A stretch of DNA of 64,000 nt from Paenibacillus sp. (lineage in GTDB: Bacteria > Bacillota > Bacilli > Paenibacillales > Paenibacillaceae), in assembly GCA_031254035.1 (NCBI GenBank), contig JAIRVF010000106.1, positions 1 through 64,000 on the forward strand, given 5' to 3'. Position 1 is the first letter of the stretch; each line of letters starts with the position of its first letter. Positions 25,289-34,308 of this stretch are shown one piece after another. The notes beneath the pieces are model-generated. The model was not told the DNA's origin. It searched no databases and saw only the letters and a program-made list of their open reading frames with translations. Made by a program: the position numbers and the translations under genes.

Positions 25289-26560
25289 ATGCCACAGAAT
25301 AACAGAAAAAGCATATTTGCGCTTCTGGCTTTAGCCATCAGTGCATTTGCAATCGGAACAACCGAATTTATCAGTGTAGGGCTACTACCACTTATCGCTA
25401 GGGATTTGCATATATCGGTTACACTCACTGGTTTGACAGTTACTTTGTATGCCCTTGGGGTCACGATTGGCGCTCCCATCTTGACTTCGCTTACAATAAA
25501 TATGTCCCGCAAAAAGCTGCTGCTTGGAATCATGCTTGTCTTTATTGCAGGCAACAGCACAGCCGCGCTGGCAGGCGGAATCTCCATGCTGCTGGCGGGA
25601 CGGGTTATATCAGCGTTTGCGCACGGTGTGTTTATGTCTATCGGCACCACAATTGCCGCAGACATCGTTCCAGAGAACCGGAGGGCAAGTGCGATCGCCA
25701 TTTTGTTCTCAGGTTTGACCATAGCCACGGTGACCGGCGTGCCTCTAGGCACTTTTATCGGTCAGCAATTGAGCTGGCGTACCGCATTTATATTGATCTC
25801 ACTGATCGGCGTAGTTGCATTCATCGCCAACATGATTTTGATTCCTTCCCATCTAAGAAAGGGAAAGAAGACACCGGTACGGGAACAACTCAAACTTGTC
25901 ACCAATGGGCAGTTGCTGCTTGCCTTCCTCATGACAGCACTGGGGTACGGGGGAACTTTCGTCGTCTTTACTTATTTATCCCCGCTCCTATATCATGTTA
26001 CAGGTTTCAAGGAATCAACCACAGCATTCATACTACTTCTTTATGGTATCGCCATCGCAATCGGTAATATCATTGGCGGGAAAACAGCTAATCGAAAACC
26101 TTTGTCAGCACTGCTCGTGATGTTTTCGCTGCAAGCCGTCGTCCTGCTGCTGCTTACCTTTACGGCTCCTTATAAGACAGCGGCACTAATAACCATTTTT
26201 CTAATGGGACTGCTCGCTTTTATGAATGTACCCGGGCTGCAGACTTATGTGCTCATCCTTGCCGAGCGCTTTGTTCCCAAAGCCATAGATGTTGCTTCAG
26301 CCGTCAATATCGCTGCTTTTAATGCCGGCATTGCGCTGGGGGCTTATTTGGGTGGAGTTATCACGGAGACAATAGGTCTTGTTCATACTGGCTGGGTCGG
26401 GGCTATCATGGTGACAGCCGCTGCGCTGCTTACCATATGGAGCCAGTTATTGCAAAGAAAAGAACAAGAATCAATCGCATCAACACAAACTAACGAGATA
26501 CGAACTCAAGGAGGAAATTTTCATGACATTGCATCTGCAAAGCACAACCAAGCTTGCTAA
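25289..26560 (+). CDS. MFS transporter, probable drug/metabolite exporter
   Basis: A 423-residue membrane protein with about 12 hydrophobic segments, of the DHA1 type (AraJ/YdhP-like). The opening FALLALAISAFAIGTTEFIS is characteristic, and loop 2-3 carries LTINMSRKKLLLG, a variant of motif A. The substrate is unknown. The ATG follows GAGGTGG. It diverges from the HxlR-type regulator. The last 38 bases overlap the next gene, whose ribosome-binding site AAGGAGG lies inside its 3' end, so the two are co-expressed. Confidence 0.88.
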   Translation: MPQNNRKSIFALLALAISAFAIGTTEFISVGLLPLIARDLHISVTLTGLTVTLYALGVTIGAPILTSLTINMSRKKLLLGIMLVFIAGNSTAALAGGISMLLAGRVISAFAHGVFMSIGTTIAADIVPENRRASAIAILFSGLTIATVTGVPLGTFIGQQLSWRTAFILISLIGVVAFIANMILIPSHLRKGKKTPVREQLKLVTNGQLLLAFLMTALGYGGTFVVFTYLSPLLYHVTGFKESTTAFILLLYGIAIAIGNIIGGKTANRKPLSALLVMFSLQAVVLLLLTFTAPYKTAALITIFLMGLLAFMNVPGLQTYVLILAERFVPKAIDVASAVNIAAFNAGIALGAYLGGVITETIGLVHTGWVGAIMVTAAALLTIWSQLLQRKEQESIASTQTNEIRTQGGNFHDIASAKHNQAC

Positions 26561-27365
26561 TGGGGTAGACATGCCTTGGCTCGGACTGGGTGTATTTAAA
26601 GTTGAAGAAGGAGCCGATCTTATCGCAGCAGTCAAAGCCGCGATCAAACATGGCTATCGAAGCATCGATACGGCTGCCGTTTACGGAAACGAAGCTGGTG
26701 TAGGCCAAGCAATCCGCGAGGCGCTTGCGGAAAACGGACTAGCCAGGGAAGATTTATTTATTACGTCAAAAGTATGGAACGCCGACCAAGGATATGAAGA
26801 GACACTGTCCGCCTTCGATGTGACGATGTCCAAACTGGGTATCGATGTTCTCGACCTGTACCTGATCCATTGGCCGGTGGCGGGCAAATACAAAGATACA
26901 TGGAGAGCTTTGGAAAAACTTTATGCCGATGGACGTGTGAGAGCTATCGGTGTCAGTAACTTCCAAGTGCATCATCTGAATGATCTTCTACAAGACGCTA
27001 AAATCAAGCCGATGGTAAACCAGGTAGAATTCCATCCTTATCTGACGCAAAACGAACTTCTGTCTTTTACGAAAGAACATGGCATTCAGCTTGAAGCATG
27101 GTCTCCGCTCATGCAGGGAGAACTCTTGGACCAACCCGTTCTGCAGGAAATCGCCGCTAATCACGGTAAGTCCGTTGCCCAAATTATTTTGCGTTGGGAC
27201 CTGCAGAAAGGTGTGGTCACCATTCCGAAGTCAATCAAGGAACATCGGATTATTGAAAATGCCTCCCTCTTTGACTTTGAACTTACGAGAGAAGAAATTG
27301 AACAAATTAACGCTCTCAATCAAAACCGTCGCGTCGGGCCTGACCCTGACAACTTTGACTTTTAA
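26523..27365 (+). CDS. Aldo/keto reductase
   Basis: A 280-residue NADPH-dependent aldo/keto reductase of the YvgN/2,5-diketogluconate reductase group (AKR5-like). Catalytic residues are readable: Asp in GYRSIDTAAVYGNE, Tyr in the same motif, Lys in FITSKVW, and His in LIHWPVAGKY. The cofactor-binding C-terminus has IPKSIKEHRIIEN. B. subtilis YvgN reduces methylglyoxal; here the regulator type and exporter suggest detoxification of carbonyl compounds, which is an inference. A strong AAGGAGG precedes the ATG. Confidence 0.9.
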   Translation: MTLHLQSTTKLANGVDMPWLGLGVFKVEEGADLIAAVKAAIKHGYRSIDTAAVYGNEAGVGQAIREALAENGLAREDLFITSKVWNADQGYEETLSAFDVTMSKLGIDVLDLYLIHWPVAGKYKDTWRALEKLYADGRVRAIGVSNFQVHHLNDLLQDAKIKPMVNQVEFHPYLTQNELLSFTKEHGIQLEAWSPLMQGELLDQPVLQEIAANHGKSVAQIILRWDLQKGVVTIPKSIKEHRIIENASLFDFELTREEIEQINALNQNRRVGPDPDNFDF

Positions 27366-27446
27366 ATTGGTTAAATAACCTACCCCCTTCACCATAAAAC
27401 GTCATATATCCTGCTAATCATATGCGGATGACATACATGATACGAG

Positions 27447-27493
27447 AAAACGGGCAGCCCGGGATTTATGAATCCCTAGCTGCCCGTTTTTTT
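27447..27493. terminator. Bidirectional terminator between convergent genes
   Basis: AAAACGGGCAG (27447-27457) pairs with CTGCCCGTTTT (27480-27490), with A and T runs outside. It ends both the aldo/keto reductase transcript and spoIIIE. Confidence 0.8.
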
Positions 27494-27512
27494 ACGTCCC
27501 ACCACTTCATTC

Positions 27513-30167
27513 TTAAGAGCTGATCCTGTTCTGCTGCTGGTATTGCTCCAGCGAGACCAGAACCTCACGCGGCTTGCTGCCTTCGTAAGGGCCGATAATA
27601 CCTCGGGCCTCCATTGAATCGATCAGGCGTGCTGCACGAGTATATCCAACCCTCATTCTGCGTTGCAGCAGCGAAACCGATGCCTGCTTTGCTTCCAGTA
27701 CGATCTGAACCGCTTGGTCATACAGCTCATCAAGTTCTTCATCGCCATTCGGCTGACTTTCATCAACCTCCGGAACCAGTGTTTCATCATATTTGGCTTC
27801 GCCCTGCTCCCGAACATAATTGACGATCGTTTCCACTTCCTGATCGGTCATAAAAGCACCCTGCACGCGGATTGGCTTGGACGATCCCATCGGCATAAAC
27901 AGCATATCGCCGCGACCAAGCAGTTTTTCCGCCCCGGCCATATCTAGAATGGTTCTAGAATCCACCTGGGAAGATACGCCGAACGCAATCCGCGAAGGAA
28001 TGTTAGCCTTAATGACACCAGTGATTACGTCAACTGATGGCCGCTGGGTGGCGATGATCAAGTGGATTCCCGCGGCACGCGCCATTTGTGCAAGCCTTGT
28101 GATGGCTTCCTCCACGTCATGGGCTGCAACCATCATCAAATCCGCCAGCTCGTCTACAATTACGACAATGTAAGGCAAGACGGCAGGCAGATTGTCTTTC
28201 ATCAAATTATTGTAACCTTCGATATTTCGTGTGCCCGATTTGGAAAACAGCTCATACCGTTTTTCCATCTCAACGACAATTTTCTTCAGTGCCAGCGACG
28301 CCCGTTTGGGATCGGTCACCACCGGCGCCATCAAATGCGGAATTCCGTTGTATACATTGAGCTCGACCATCTTTGGATCGACCATAAGAAATTTGACTTC
28401 ATCCGGTTTCGCTTTATACAGAATACTAGTAATGATTCCGTTAATGCAGACGGATTTACCCGAGCCTGTTGCACCCGCAACAAGCAAATGGGGCATCTTG
28501 GCCAAATTGCCGACAATAGTCTGCCCGGAAATGTCCCTGCCGAAAGCAATAGACAGCTTGGACTGCGCGTCCTGAAAGATCGGCGTTTCCATGACCTCAC
28601 GCATTGTGACAAGAGATACTTCGTTGTTAGGGACCTCAATCCCAATCGCGGATTTCCCCGGAATTGGCGCTTCCATTCGGATATCTTTTGCGGCAAGCGC
28701 CAGCGCGATATCATCGGTTAAGCTGACGATCCTGCTAACCTTCACACCGATATCCGGCTGTATTTCATAACGTGTGACCGCAGGACCGCGGACAACCTCT
28801 AGTACCTTTGCCCGAACCCCAAAGCTTTCAAGTGTAGCTTCGAGTTTGCGCGCCGTCTGCATATAATCATTCTGATCGCCGGCCTTTCCTCCGTTTTGCG
28901 GTTTGGCCAACAGCCGGAACGGCGGCAATTTATAAGGTTTGGGAGGCGGGGAAGGTGGACTCACTTCAGCAGCCTGAACCGCTTCCTCAGCATGAAGTAG
29001 ATCTCCTGCCGCAGTATTGCTTTCCAGTACCTGTCCAGAAGAAGTTCTGGTTTCTTCATGAGCTGCCAGTCTTGAGGTCTCATGGGGCATGTTCGTCATG
29101 AGTTCGTTTTCATCCCACTCCTCTTCATCCATGCTTCCTTCGGACTTAACCTGCTCAAAGAAATCACGGATAATCGGCGACGATGGATCAGGTCCACTCC
29201 GATTCGAATGATCTGCAGGTGAAGAGAACTCGTCATGTTCTTCCCCATTCCTATAAACCGTTTGATGTATTTGATTTCTCGAATGCTTACCAATGGGCTC
29301 CAATATATCGGTGCCATCAAGCTCATCATCTAGAGCCGAATCTTGATCATGCGGCGGTTTGGCAAACTTGCTGCCAAACAGTTGAAAGAAAACAGGTGTC
29401 GATCGCTTCGCTTTTGGCATTACAAAATCTTCAAGCTCGTCCTCTTCGTCCTCATCCGGAAGCAGCATCTGCTGCCGTTTGCGAACCGACGCCTTCGGGG
29501 CGGATGCAACAGCCTGTTGTTTATGGCTGGCCATTCTTTTTTGCATATTGCTTCCCGCCTGAACCATCCGTTTGCGGACAATACGCATTAAATCAACGTA
29601 AGAAAGATTGGTGATCAGCATAAAGCTGATGATAAACATCACGATCAGGAGCAGTTTAGTCCCGATGTTTCCAAACAGCCAAAATAAAAGCGCATATTGA
29701 AGGGCCCCCACATAACCGCCGCTAATATCCTTGTTGATTATGGAATGGTCATTGGAATCCGTCGAAGAAAGCAATGAAGCCTGCAAATCAGTATGTACTT
29801 GAGTTACAATGTGACTGGCACTCGAGCCGGGCACATGGGCCAATTTTTTTTCCAGTGATGAGACACTGCTCATCAGCGTTAAAGCAAGTACAAGCAGTAC
29901 AATCCCGCTTTTGCGCATGTTCCAACGGCTGGGCCACTTTCGCTGAATCATGACGCTTAGTCCCAAGTAAATGCCAATCAATGGAATGACAAAGTAAAAG
30001 CGTCCAAGCAAAAGCCCGAACATTTTGGATAACGACCACCCTACCGCCGCTTCACCGGATAAGGCAATGACAGAAAGGGTGATCAGAATAATTCCATATA
30101 TTTCGTATTTTAGAACATTAGTTAGCGAAGCCTTTTTCCTTTTTTTGCGTTTTGCCAAGAACGTCAC
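27513..30167 (-). CDS. spoIIIE: DNA translocase SpoIIIE/FtsK
   Basis: A septal DNA pump that moves the chromosome into the forespore and clears the division septum. The 884 residues have four or five membrane helices in the first ~180, an acidic/polar linker (about 190-410, many D/E/S/P), the motor with Walker A GATGSGKSV (near 560) and Walker B IVVIVDELADLMM (near 655), and the gamma winged helix at the end (LLQRRMRVGYTRAARLIDSM) that reads KOPS-type sites. The neighbours (tepA, ylzJ) fix it as the spoIIIE orthologue. The linker is longer than in B. subtilis SpoIIIE (787). Confidence 0.95.
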   Translation of the reverse strand: MTFLAKRKKRKKASLTNVLKYEIYGIILITLSVIALSGEAAVGWSLSKMFGLLLGRFYFVIPLIGIYLGLSVMIQRKWPSRWNMRKSGIVLLVLALTLMSSVSSLEKKLAHVPGSSASHIVTQVHTDLQASLLSSTDSNDHSIINKDISGGYVGALQYALLFWLFGNIGTKLLLIVMFIISFMLITNLSYVDLMRIVRKRMVQAGSNMQKRMASHKQQAVASAPKASVRKRQQMLLPDEDEEDELEDFVMPKAKRSTPVFFQLFGSKFAKPPHDQDSALDDELDGTDILEPIGKHSRNQIHQTVYRNGEEHDEFSSPADHSNRSGPDPSSPIIRDFFEQVKSEGSMDEEEWDENELMTNMPHETSRLAAHEETRTSSGQVLESNTAAGDLLHAEEAVQAAEVSPPSPPPKPYKLPPFRLLAKPQNGGKAGDQNDYMQTARKLEATLESFGVRAKVLEVVRGPAVTRYEIQPDIGVKVSRIVSLTDDIALALAAKDIRMEAPIPGKSAIGIEVPNNEVSLVTMREVMETPIFQDAQSKLSIAFGRDISGQTIVGNLAKMPHLLVAGATGSGKSVCINGIITSILYKAKPDEVKFLMVDPKMVELNVYNGIPHLMAPVVTDPKRASLALKKIVVEMEKRYELFSKSGTRNIEGYNNLMKDNLPAVLPYIVVIVDELADLMMVAAHDVEEAITRLAQMARAAGIHLIIATQRPSVDVITGVIKANIPSRIAFGVSSQVDSRTILDMAGAEKLLGRGDMLFMPMGSSKPIRVQGAFMTDQEVETIVNYVREQGEAKYDETLVPEVDESQPNGDEELDELYDQAVQIVLEAKQASVSLLQRRMRVGYTRAARLIDSMEARGIIGPYEGSKPREVLVSLEQYQQQNRISS

Positions 30168-30233
30168 CCCCGGAATCCCATTATACCATATAATACCGTG
30201 GGCACCTATGTTCTCTTTTTCTAAATTCTGTTT

Positions 30234-30452
30234 TTACATTGACGGTACGAATTGAATGATTTGACCGGGCGCATAAGCCGGTTTCAAATAACAATCCAGC
30301 GGCCCATCCAGCAGACGGACAATCTGAACTCGGTTAAAATCCATCGGTTTGACCTCCATAAGCACGCCTTGAACCCGAACCTCCGAAGTGCTGACCGTTT
30401 CCCCCTGCTGCTGCCAAACGGCCTCCAGGGGCATCACCGTATGCAGTGTCAT
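30234..30452 (-). CDS. ylzJ: YlzJ-like protein
   Basis: A 72-residue protein of the YlzJ family, function unknown. The family shape is clear: MTLHTVMPLEAVW at the start, then a variable loop, then LVxxxxDNYxx-like residues (RLLDGPLDCYLKPAYAPGQI). Its ATG overlaps the tepA stop (ATGA, 30449-30452), so it is translationally coupled to tepA. The same pair precedes spoIIIE in B. subtilis. Confidence 0.88.
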   Translation of the reverse strand: MTLHTVMPLEAVWQQQGETVSTSEVRVQGVLMEVKPMDFNRVQIVRLLDGPLDCYLKPAYAPGQIIQFVPSM

Positions 30453-31201
30453 TGCTTGATTCCCTCCGCCTCTGGATTTTTTTTGCGCTCGTCGATCAAC
30501 TGGTTGAGCTTCGCCAGCGCCTGTCCGATGCCTCCAACTTCGTCCATCAGTCCATACTTAACGGCGTCAATTCCGCCTACCGGGGTACCCACATCACGGT
30601 TCAATTCGCCCGTACGGAACATAAGCTCTTTAAATTGCGTTTCAGTAATCCGCGAATGGGACGTGACGAACCGAACGACCCTCTCTTGCATTTTTTCCAT
30701 ATATTCAAATGTTTGTGGTACCCCGATAACCAAGCCGTTTAAACGGATGGGGTGGATCGTCATCGTTGCACTTTCGGCAATGATGGAATATGTGGAAGAA
30801 ACAGCGATCGGTACGCCAATGCTATGTCCGCCGCCGACAACTACGGTTACCGTTGGTTTGGTCAGGGAGGAGATCATTTCGGCGATCGCTAGCCCCGCTT
30901 CCACATCACCGCCAACCGTATTCAAAATAAAAAGAATGCCGTCGATGTTTTTGTTTTGCTCCGCCGCCACCAAGGTCGGTATGATATGTTCGTATTTTGT
31001 TGTTTTATTTTGCGGAGGCAGCACCATATGCCCCTCGATCTGGCCAACAATTGTCATGCAAAAAACATTGGATTCATTCGTTGCCGGAACACTCATTTGT
31101 CCTAGCTGCTGGATCGCATCAAGCGCGGCCTTCGTTTGATTCTCTGGCTGCTGCTCCGGTTGCTGTTCTTCCATGTGGAATCCTTCTTGTTCATACGTCA
31201 T
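30449..31201 (-). CDS. tepA: ClpP-class serine protease TepA (YmfB)
   Basis: A 250-residue ClpP/crotonase-fold protease, reported in B. subtilis as translocation-enhancing protein TepA. After a Gln/Glu-rich N-terminal ~40 residues comes the fold: VFCMTIVGQIEGHMVLPPQN, then the nucleophile region VVVGGGHSIGVPIAVSS (Ser near 141) and the His region ATMTIHPIRLNG (near 166), which correspond to the catalytic Ser and His. There is no membrane segment. In front of ylzJ-spoIIIE, as in B. subtilis. Confidence 0.92.
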   Translation of the reverse strand: MTYEQEGFHMEEQQPEQQPENQTKAALDAIQQLGQMSVPATNESNVFCMTIVGQIEGHMVLPPQNKTTKYEHIIPTLVAAEQNKNIDGILFILNTVGGDVEAGLAIAEMISSLTKPTVTVVVGGGHSIGVPIAVSSTYSIIAESATMTIHPIRLNGLVIGVPQTFEYMEKMQERVVRFVTSHSRITETQFKELMFRTGELNRDVGTPVGGIDAVKYGLMDEVGGIGQALAKLNQLIDERKKNPEAEGIKQ

Positions 31202-31322
31202 GCTGGTTACCCATCCTTTCCCAAAACAAAAATGTATTCATTCAGTTTAGTATGGCGGTTCAAAGCGCAGTATTATTCGAAAGTTTGGCGGTATTTCCAT
31301 TAAAACTTCTCTGGAACAGAAA

Positions 31323-31342
31323 AAGCACCCGCTCGGGTGCTT
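31323..31342 (-). terminator. Terminator of the CBS-domain gene
   Basis: AAGCACCC-GCTC-GGGTGCTT with TTTTTCTG following on the minus strand, about 45 bases after the stop. Confidence 0.75.
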
Positions 31343-31386
31343 CATAATCATTTTCCCAAAAAGTACGCAGGTGGGAATTATAGAGA

Positions 31387-31809
31387 CTAATGAAGCTGCT
31401 CGGAAATATGGCTAAGCGCTTCGCCAGCTTCATTGACATGTACATTCATGGTTGCAAGATCGCCGATCGCACAAATGCCGACAATTTCCCCATTTTCAAC
31501 AACCGGAATGCGGCGAATTTGGTGATCTGCCATCATCCGTGCGCATTCATGTGCATCCGCATCGGGAGAACAGGTGATAATATTTTGGGTCATGCAGTCG
31601 TGACAATGAACATCATCCGGGTTTTTCCCTGCCGCAACGCAATCAAGTACGATGTCACGGTCCGTGATCATGCCCACAATGTTTTTGCCTTCGCAGATGG
31701 GAACCGATCCGCAGTTAATATCACGCATAATTTTTGCGGCTACTGTCACTGTATCATGAGGTGCGCATATCTTAACATCCTTTGTCATCACATCGCGAAC
31801 GATCGTCAT
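31387..31809 (-). CDS. CBS-domain pair protein, YhcV-like
   Basis: A 140-residue protein made only of two CBS motifs: VRDVMTKDVKICAPHDTVTV (near 4-23) and HDCMTQNIITCSPDADAHEC (near 70-89), each with the GMITDRDIV or GICAIGDLA end strand. It is close in length and pattern to B. subtilis YhcV. CBS pairs bind adenine nucleotides, but its target is unknown. Three cysteines cluster at 65-90 (DDVHCHDCMTQN, PDADAHECARM), which is unusual for the fold. Monocistronic, between rnjB and tepA, with its own terminator. Confidence 0.88.
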   Translation of the reverse strand: MTIVRDVMTKDVKICAPHDTVTVAAKIMRDINCGSVPICEGKNIVGMITDRDIVLDCVAAGKNPDDVHCHDCMTQNIITCSPDADAHECARMMADHQIRRIPVVENGEIVGICAIGDLATMNVHVNEAGEALSHISEQLH

Positions 31810-31920
31810 ATTTATTGCCTCCTCATAGGAATTAATCCCCTGTATTGTACCCAGGTGGTCCCAGATTATTCAGAAGCGTATTTGCGAAGTGAGCGGGTTA
31901 CAAACATATGCAGCAAAAAA

Positions 31921-31953
31921 AGCACAGCTTCCGGATTACCGGAGCGCTGCGCT
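31921..31953 (-). terminator. Rho-independent terminator of rnjB
   Basis: AGCGCAGCGCTCCGG pairs with CCGGAAGCTGTGCT with small bulges; T7 follows on the minus strand. It lies about 285 bases after the rnjB stop, so the transcript has a long 3' tail or this serves another unit. Confidence 0.6.
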
Positions 31954-32237
31954 TTTTTAGATGAGCGATCGTATGCTTCTTCAGCTCTACATGTTAAGTT
32001 CTCCATAGTTTTCGATAATGGGCCAAAAGACCACATTAGACAAGGAGATCGCGGTATGAACATCCCGCTTAATTCTCTTGTTTTGCCCCGCCATGCAAGA
32101 AAGTCTCGTCCATAACTTTGAACTTGCAATGAAGGGAAAACAGATGAGTGAATACGGTAAAATTGTAGTCAAGTGACGAACACGGTAAAAGAAAGTGCTG
32201 GTATTTAAGGCATTTGCCACTTTGTTTGTTATTCGGA

Positions 32238-33917
32238 TTACACTTCCATAATGATTGGTAAAATCATTGGTCTGCGGCGGGTTTGTTCGTATAGGAAACG
32301 TCCCAACGCGTCCTTGACTCCTGTCTTCAGGGAAGCCCATTCGTTGACATTCTCACTCATCAGTTTCTGCAATGTGCTCGAAACGATCCGGTTAGCTTCA
32401 TCCAGCAAACCTTCAGATTCCCGCACGTACACAAAACCTCTCGAAATAATATCTGGACCGGACATAATCGTACCATCTTGTTTGCTGAGGGTCACGACAA
32501 CAACCAGTATGCCGTCCTGTGACAGCAGCTTGCGGTCACGCAATACGATGTTGCCAACGTCCCCAACGCCCAAGCCGTCGATAAGCACGTTGCCTGCAGT
32601 GACTTTGCCAGCCTTGCGTGCTGCTCCGTTTTGGATTTCAACCACTTCACCGATGTCCGTAATGAAGATGTTGTCTGGGTCGACCCCTACCGATTCCCCA
32701 AGAAGCGCATGTTTGCGCTGCATCCGGTATTCGCCGTGGATCGGGAGGAAAAATTTCGGCTTCATCAGGTTGAGCATCAGCTTGAGCTCTTCCTGACTGC
32801 CGTGACCGGATACGTGAACGCCTGAATTGGAGCCGCTGTAGATAACCTCAGCACCCAAACGGAACAGTTCATCAATCGTCCGGCCTACATATTTCTCATT
32901 GCCCGGTACCGGAGTAGCGGCAATGATAACGGTATCACCCGGTAAAATATCAACTTTGCGGTGGGTGGAACGAGCCATACGTGTTAATGCTGACATCGGT
33001 TCACCCTGACTGCCTGTGCACAAAACAACAACGCGGTCGGCAGCCATTTTATTTACTTCCTCCGGCTCAATCAGCATACCGTCCGGTACATGCAAAAAGC
33101 CAAGATCTGAAGCGATGGAAACCACATTAACCATACTGCGGCCAATGACCGTAATTTTGCGTCCCGTCGATTCAGCCGCGTTAACGACCTGTTGAATCCG
33201 GTGGACATTGGAAGCAAATGTCGCGATCACGACACGCTGCGACGCTTTACGGAAAATATCCTCTAGGACAACGCCTACATTTTTCTCCGATGGCGTGAAG
33301 CCTGGCTTCTCCGCATTCGTACTGTCCGACAAGAGCGCCAAAACGCCTTCTTCACCGATGGCAGCCATCCGTTGGAGGTTGGCATATTGTCCATTTACAG
33401 GCGTATGGTCAAACTTGAAGTCACCTGTGTGAACCACATTGCCTTCAGGCGTCGCAATACAGATACCTACGGAATCAGGAATGCTGTGGTTCGTTCTGAA
33501 AAATGTCGCTTTCAGCGTCGTACCCAATTGAACTTCTGAATCTTCGTTGATCAAAATCCGCTTGGTTTCGCCAAGAAGATTGGCTTCCTTGAGCTTGTTC
33601 TCAACAAGTCCAAGGGTAAGCTTCGTACCGTAGACAGGAACATTCAGATGTTTCAAAACGTAAGGCAATCCGCCGATATGATCCTCATGTCCATGTGTCA
33701 GCAAGATCCCTCTCACTTTATCGCGGTTCTCTGTCAAATAAGTGATATCAGGAATGACAATATCGATCCCGAGCATGTCCTCTTCAGGAAATTTCAAACC
33801 GGCATCTACGACAACAATATCATTCGCATATTGAATGACATACATGTTCTTCCCGATTTCACCGACGCCGCCCAATGCAAATATCTGTAATTTATCGTTA
33901 TTAGCTTTTTTAGACAA
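32238..33917 (-). CDS. rnjB: Ribonuclease J (RnjB/YmfA type)
   Basis: A metallo-beta-lactamase/beta-CASP nuclease of 559 residues with 5' exonuclease and endonuclease activity on RNA. Zinc ligands are in GILLTHGHEDHIGGLPYVL (near 71-89), VVHTGDFKFDHT and the C-terminal GxHVSGHGSQEELK. The beta-CASP region has FxxGSQGEPMSALTRMA. The gene's place between dapA and tepA matches B. subtilis rnjB (ymfA). A rnjA homologue would be elsewhere. A good sigma-A promoter lies 95 bases upstream. Confidence 0.94.
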   Translation of the reverse strand: MSKKANNDKLQIFALGGVGEIGKNMYVIQYANDIVVVDAGLKFPEEDMLGIDIVIPDITYLTENRDKVRGILLTHGHEDHIGGLPYVLKHLNVPVYGTKLTLGLVENKLKEANLLGETKRILINEDSEVQLGTTLKATFFRTNHSIPDSVGICIATPEGNVVHTGDFKFDHTPVNGQYANLQRMAAIGEEGVLALLSDSTNAEKPGFTPSEKNVGVVLEDIFRKASQRVVIATFASNVHRIQQVVNAAESTGRKITVIGRSMVNVVSIASDLGFLHVPDGMLIEPEEVNKMAADRVVVLCTGSQGEPMSALTRMARSTHRKVDILPGDTVIIAATPVPGNEKYVGRTIDELFRLGAEVIYSGSNSGVHVSGHGSQEELKLMLNLMKPKFFLPIHGEYRMQRKHALLGESVGVDPDNIFITDIGEVVEIQNGAARKAGKVTAGNVLIDGLGVGDVGNIVLRDRKLLSQDGILVVVVTLSKQDGTIMSGPDIISRGFVYVRESEGLLDEANRIVSSTLQKLMSENVNEWASLKTGVKDALGRFLYEQTRRRPMILPIIMEV

Positions 33918-34246
33918 ATGAATCTAAACCTCCTATGGTGTTGGACGTCGTACCATTTTATAGTATTTAAATTTCAAAAATATACCGCACCCAGTCACTT
34001 GACCCCATTATACATGATTAAAAACGAAAAACACAAGTCACCCTCCTCGTAAGTGTTAACCTACCCCGAAAAATAGGGCGTTATTTGCAAAACACCCCCA
34101 CAATGAGTATCGGAAAGAAGTCCGGGTGCCTCTCAAAGAGAGGCGCTTTTGCCGAGCAAAAGTACGGAGTGACGTGTGGTCATTAAAGCTTAATCCGATT
34201 ACTTTATGGGACCCCGGAAGCTTATACTTTCTGATATCTAAAAAAA
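33918..34246 (-). other. Leader and promoter region of rnjB
   Basis: The 390-bp gap to dapA contains the rnjB promoter (34007-34036), the dapA terminator (34247-34270) and a hairpin at 34128-34144 (GCCTCTC-AAA-GAGAGGC). The hairpin has TTTT on the plus side only. It resembles no riboswitch I know. No open frame of note. Confidence 0.45.
34007..34036 (-). promoter_or_regulatory. Sigma-A promoter of rnjB
   Basis: Minus strand TTGTGT (34036-34031), 18-base spacer, TATAAT (34012-34007). Confidence 0.6.
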
Positions 34247-34270
34247 ACAGCGTCCAAAATCGGACGCTGT
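34247..34270 (-). terminator. Rho-independent terminator of dapA
   Basis: ACAGCGTCC pairs with GGACGCTGT around AAAATC, followed on the minus strand by T8. It lies about 40 bases after the dapA stop. Confidence 0.85.
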
Positions 34271-34308
34271 TCATTGATTTTTCAAGCTCTAATTTGCATC
34301 TATATTTT

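Noticed and set aside
32056..32115. 19-codon plus-strand frame MNIPLNSLVLPRHARKSRP with a good AAGGAG
   Set aside because: It is too short to tell from chance, has no promoter or terminator in view and no recognisable family.
34128..34144. Hairpin upstream of rnjB as a riboswitch or lysine-box part near dapA
   Set aside because: It lies downstream of dapA, shows none of the conserved lysine-riboswitch segments, and has only a short T run on the opposite strand.
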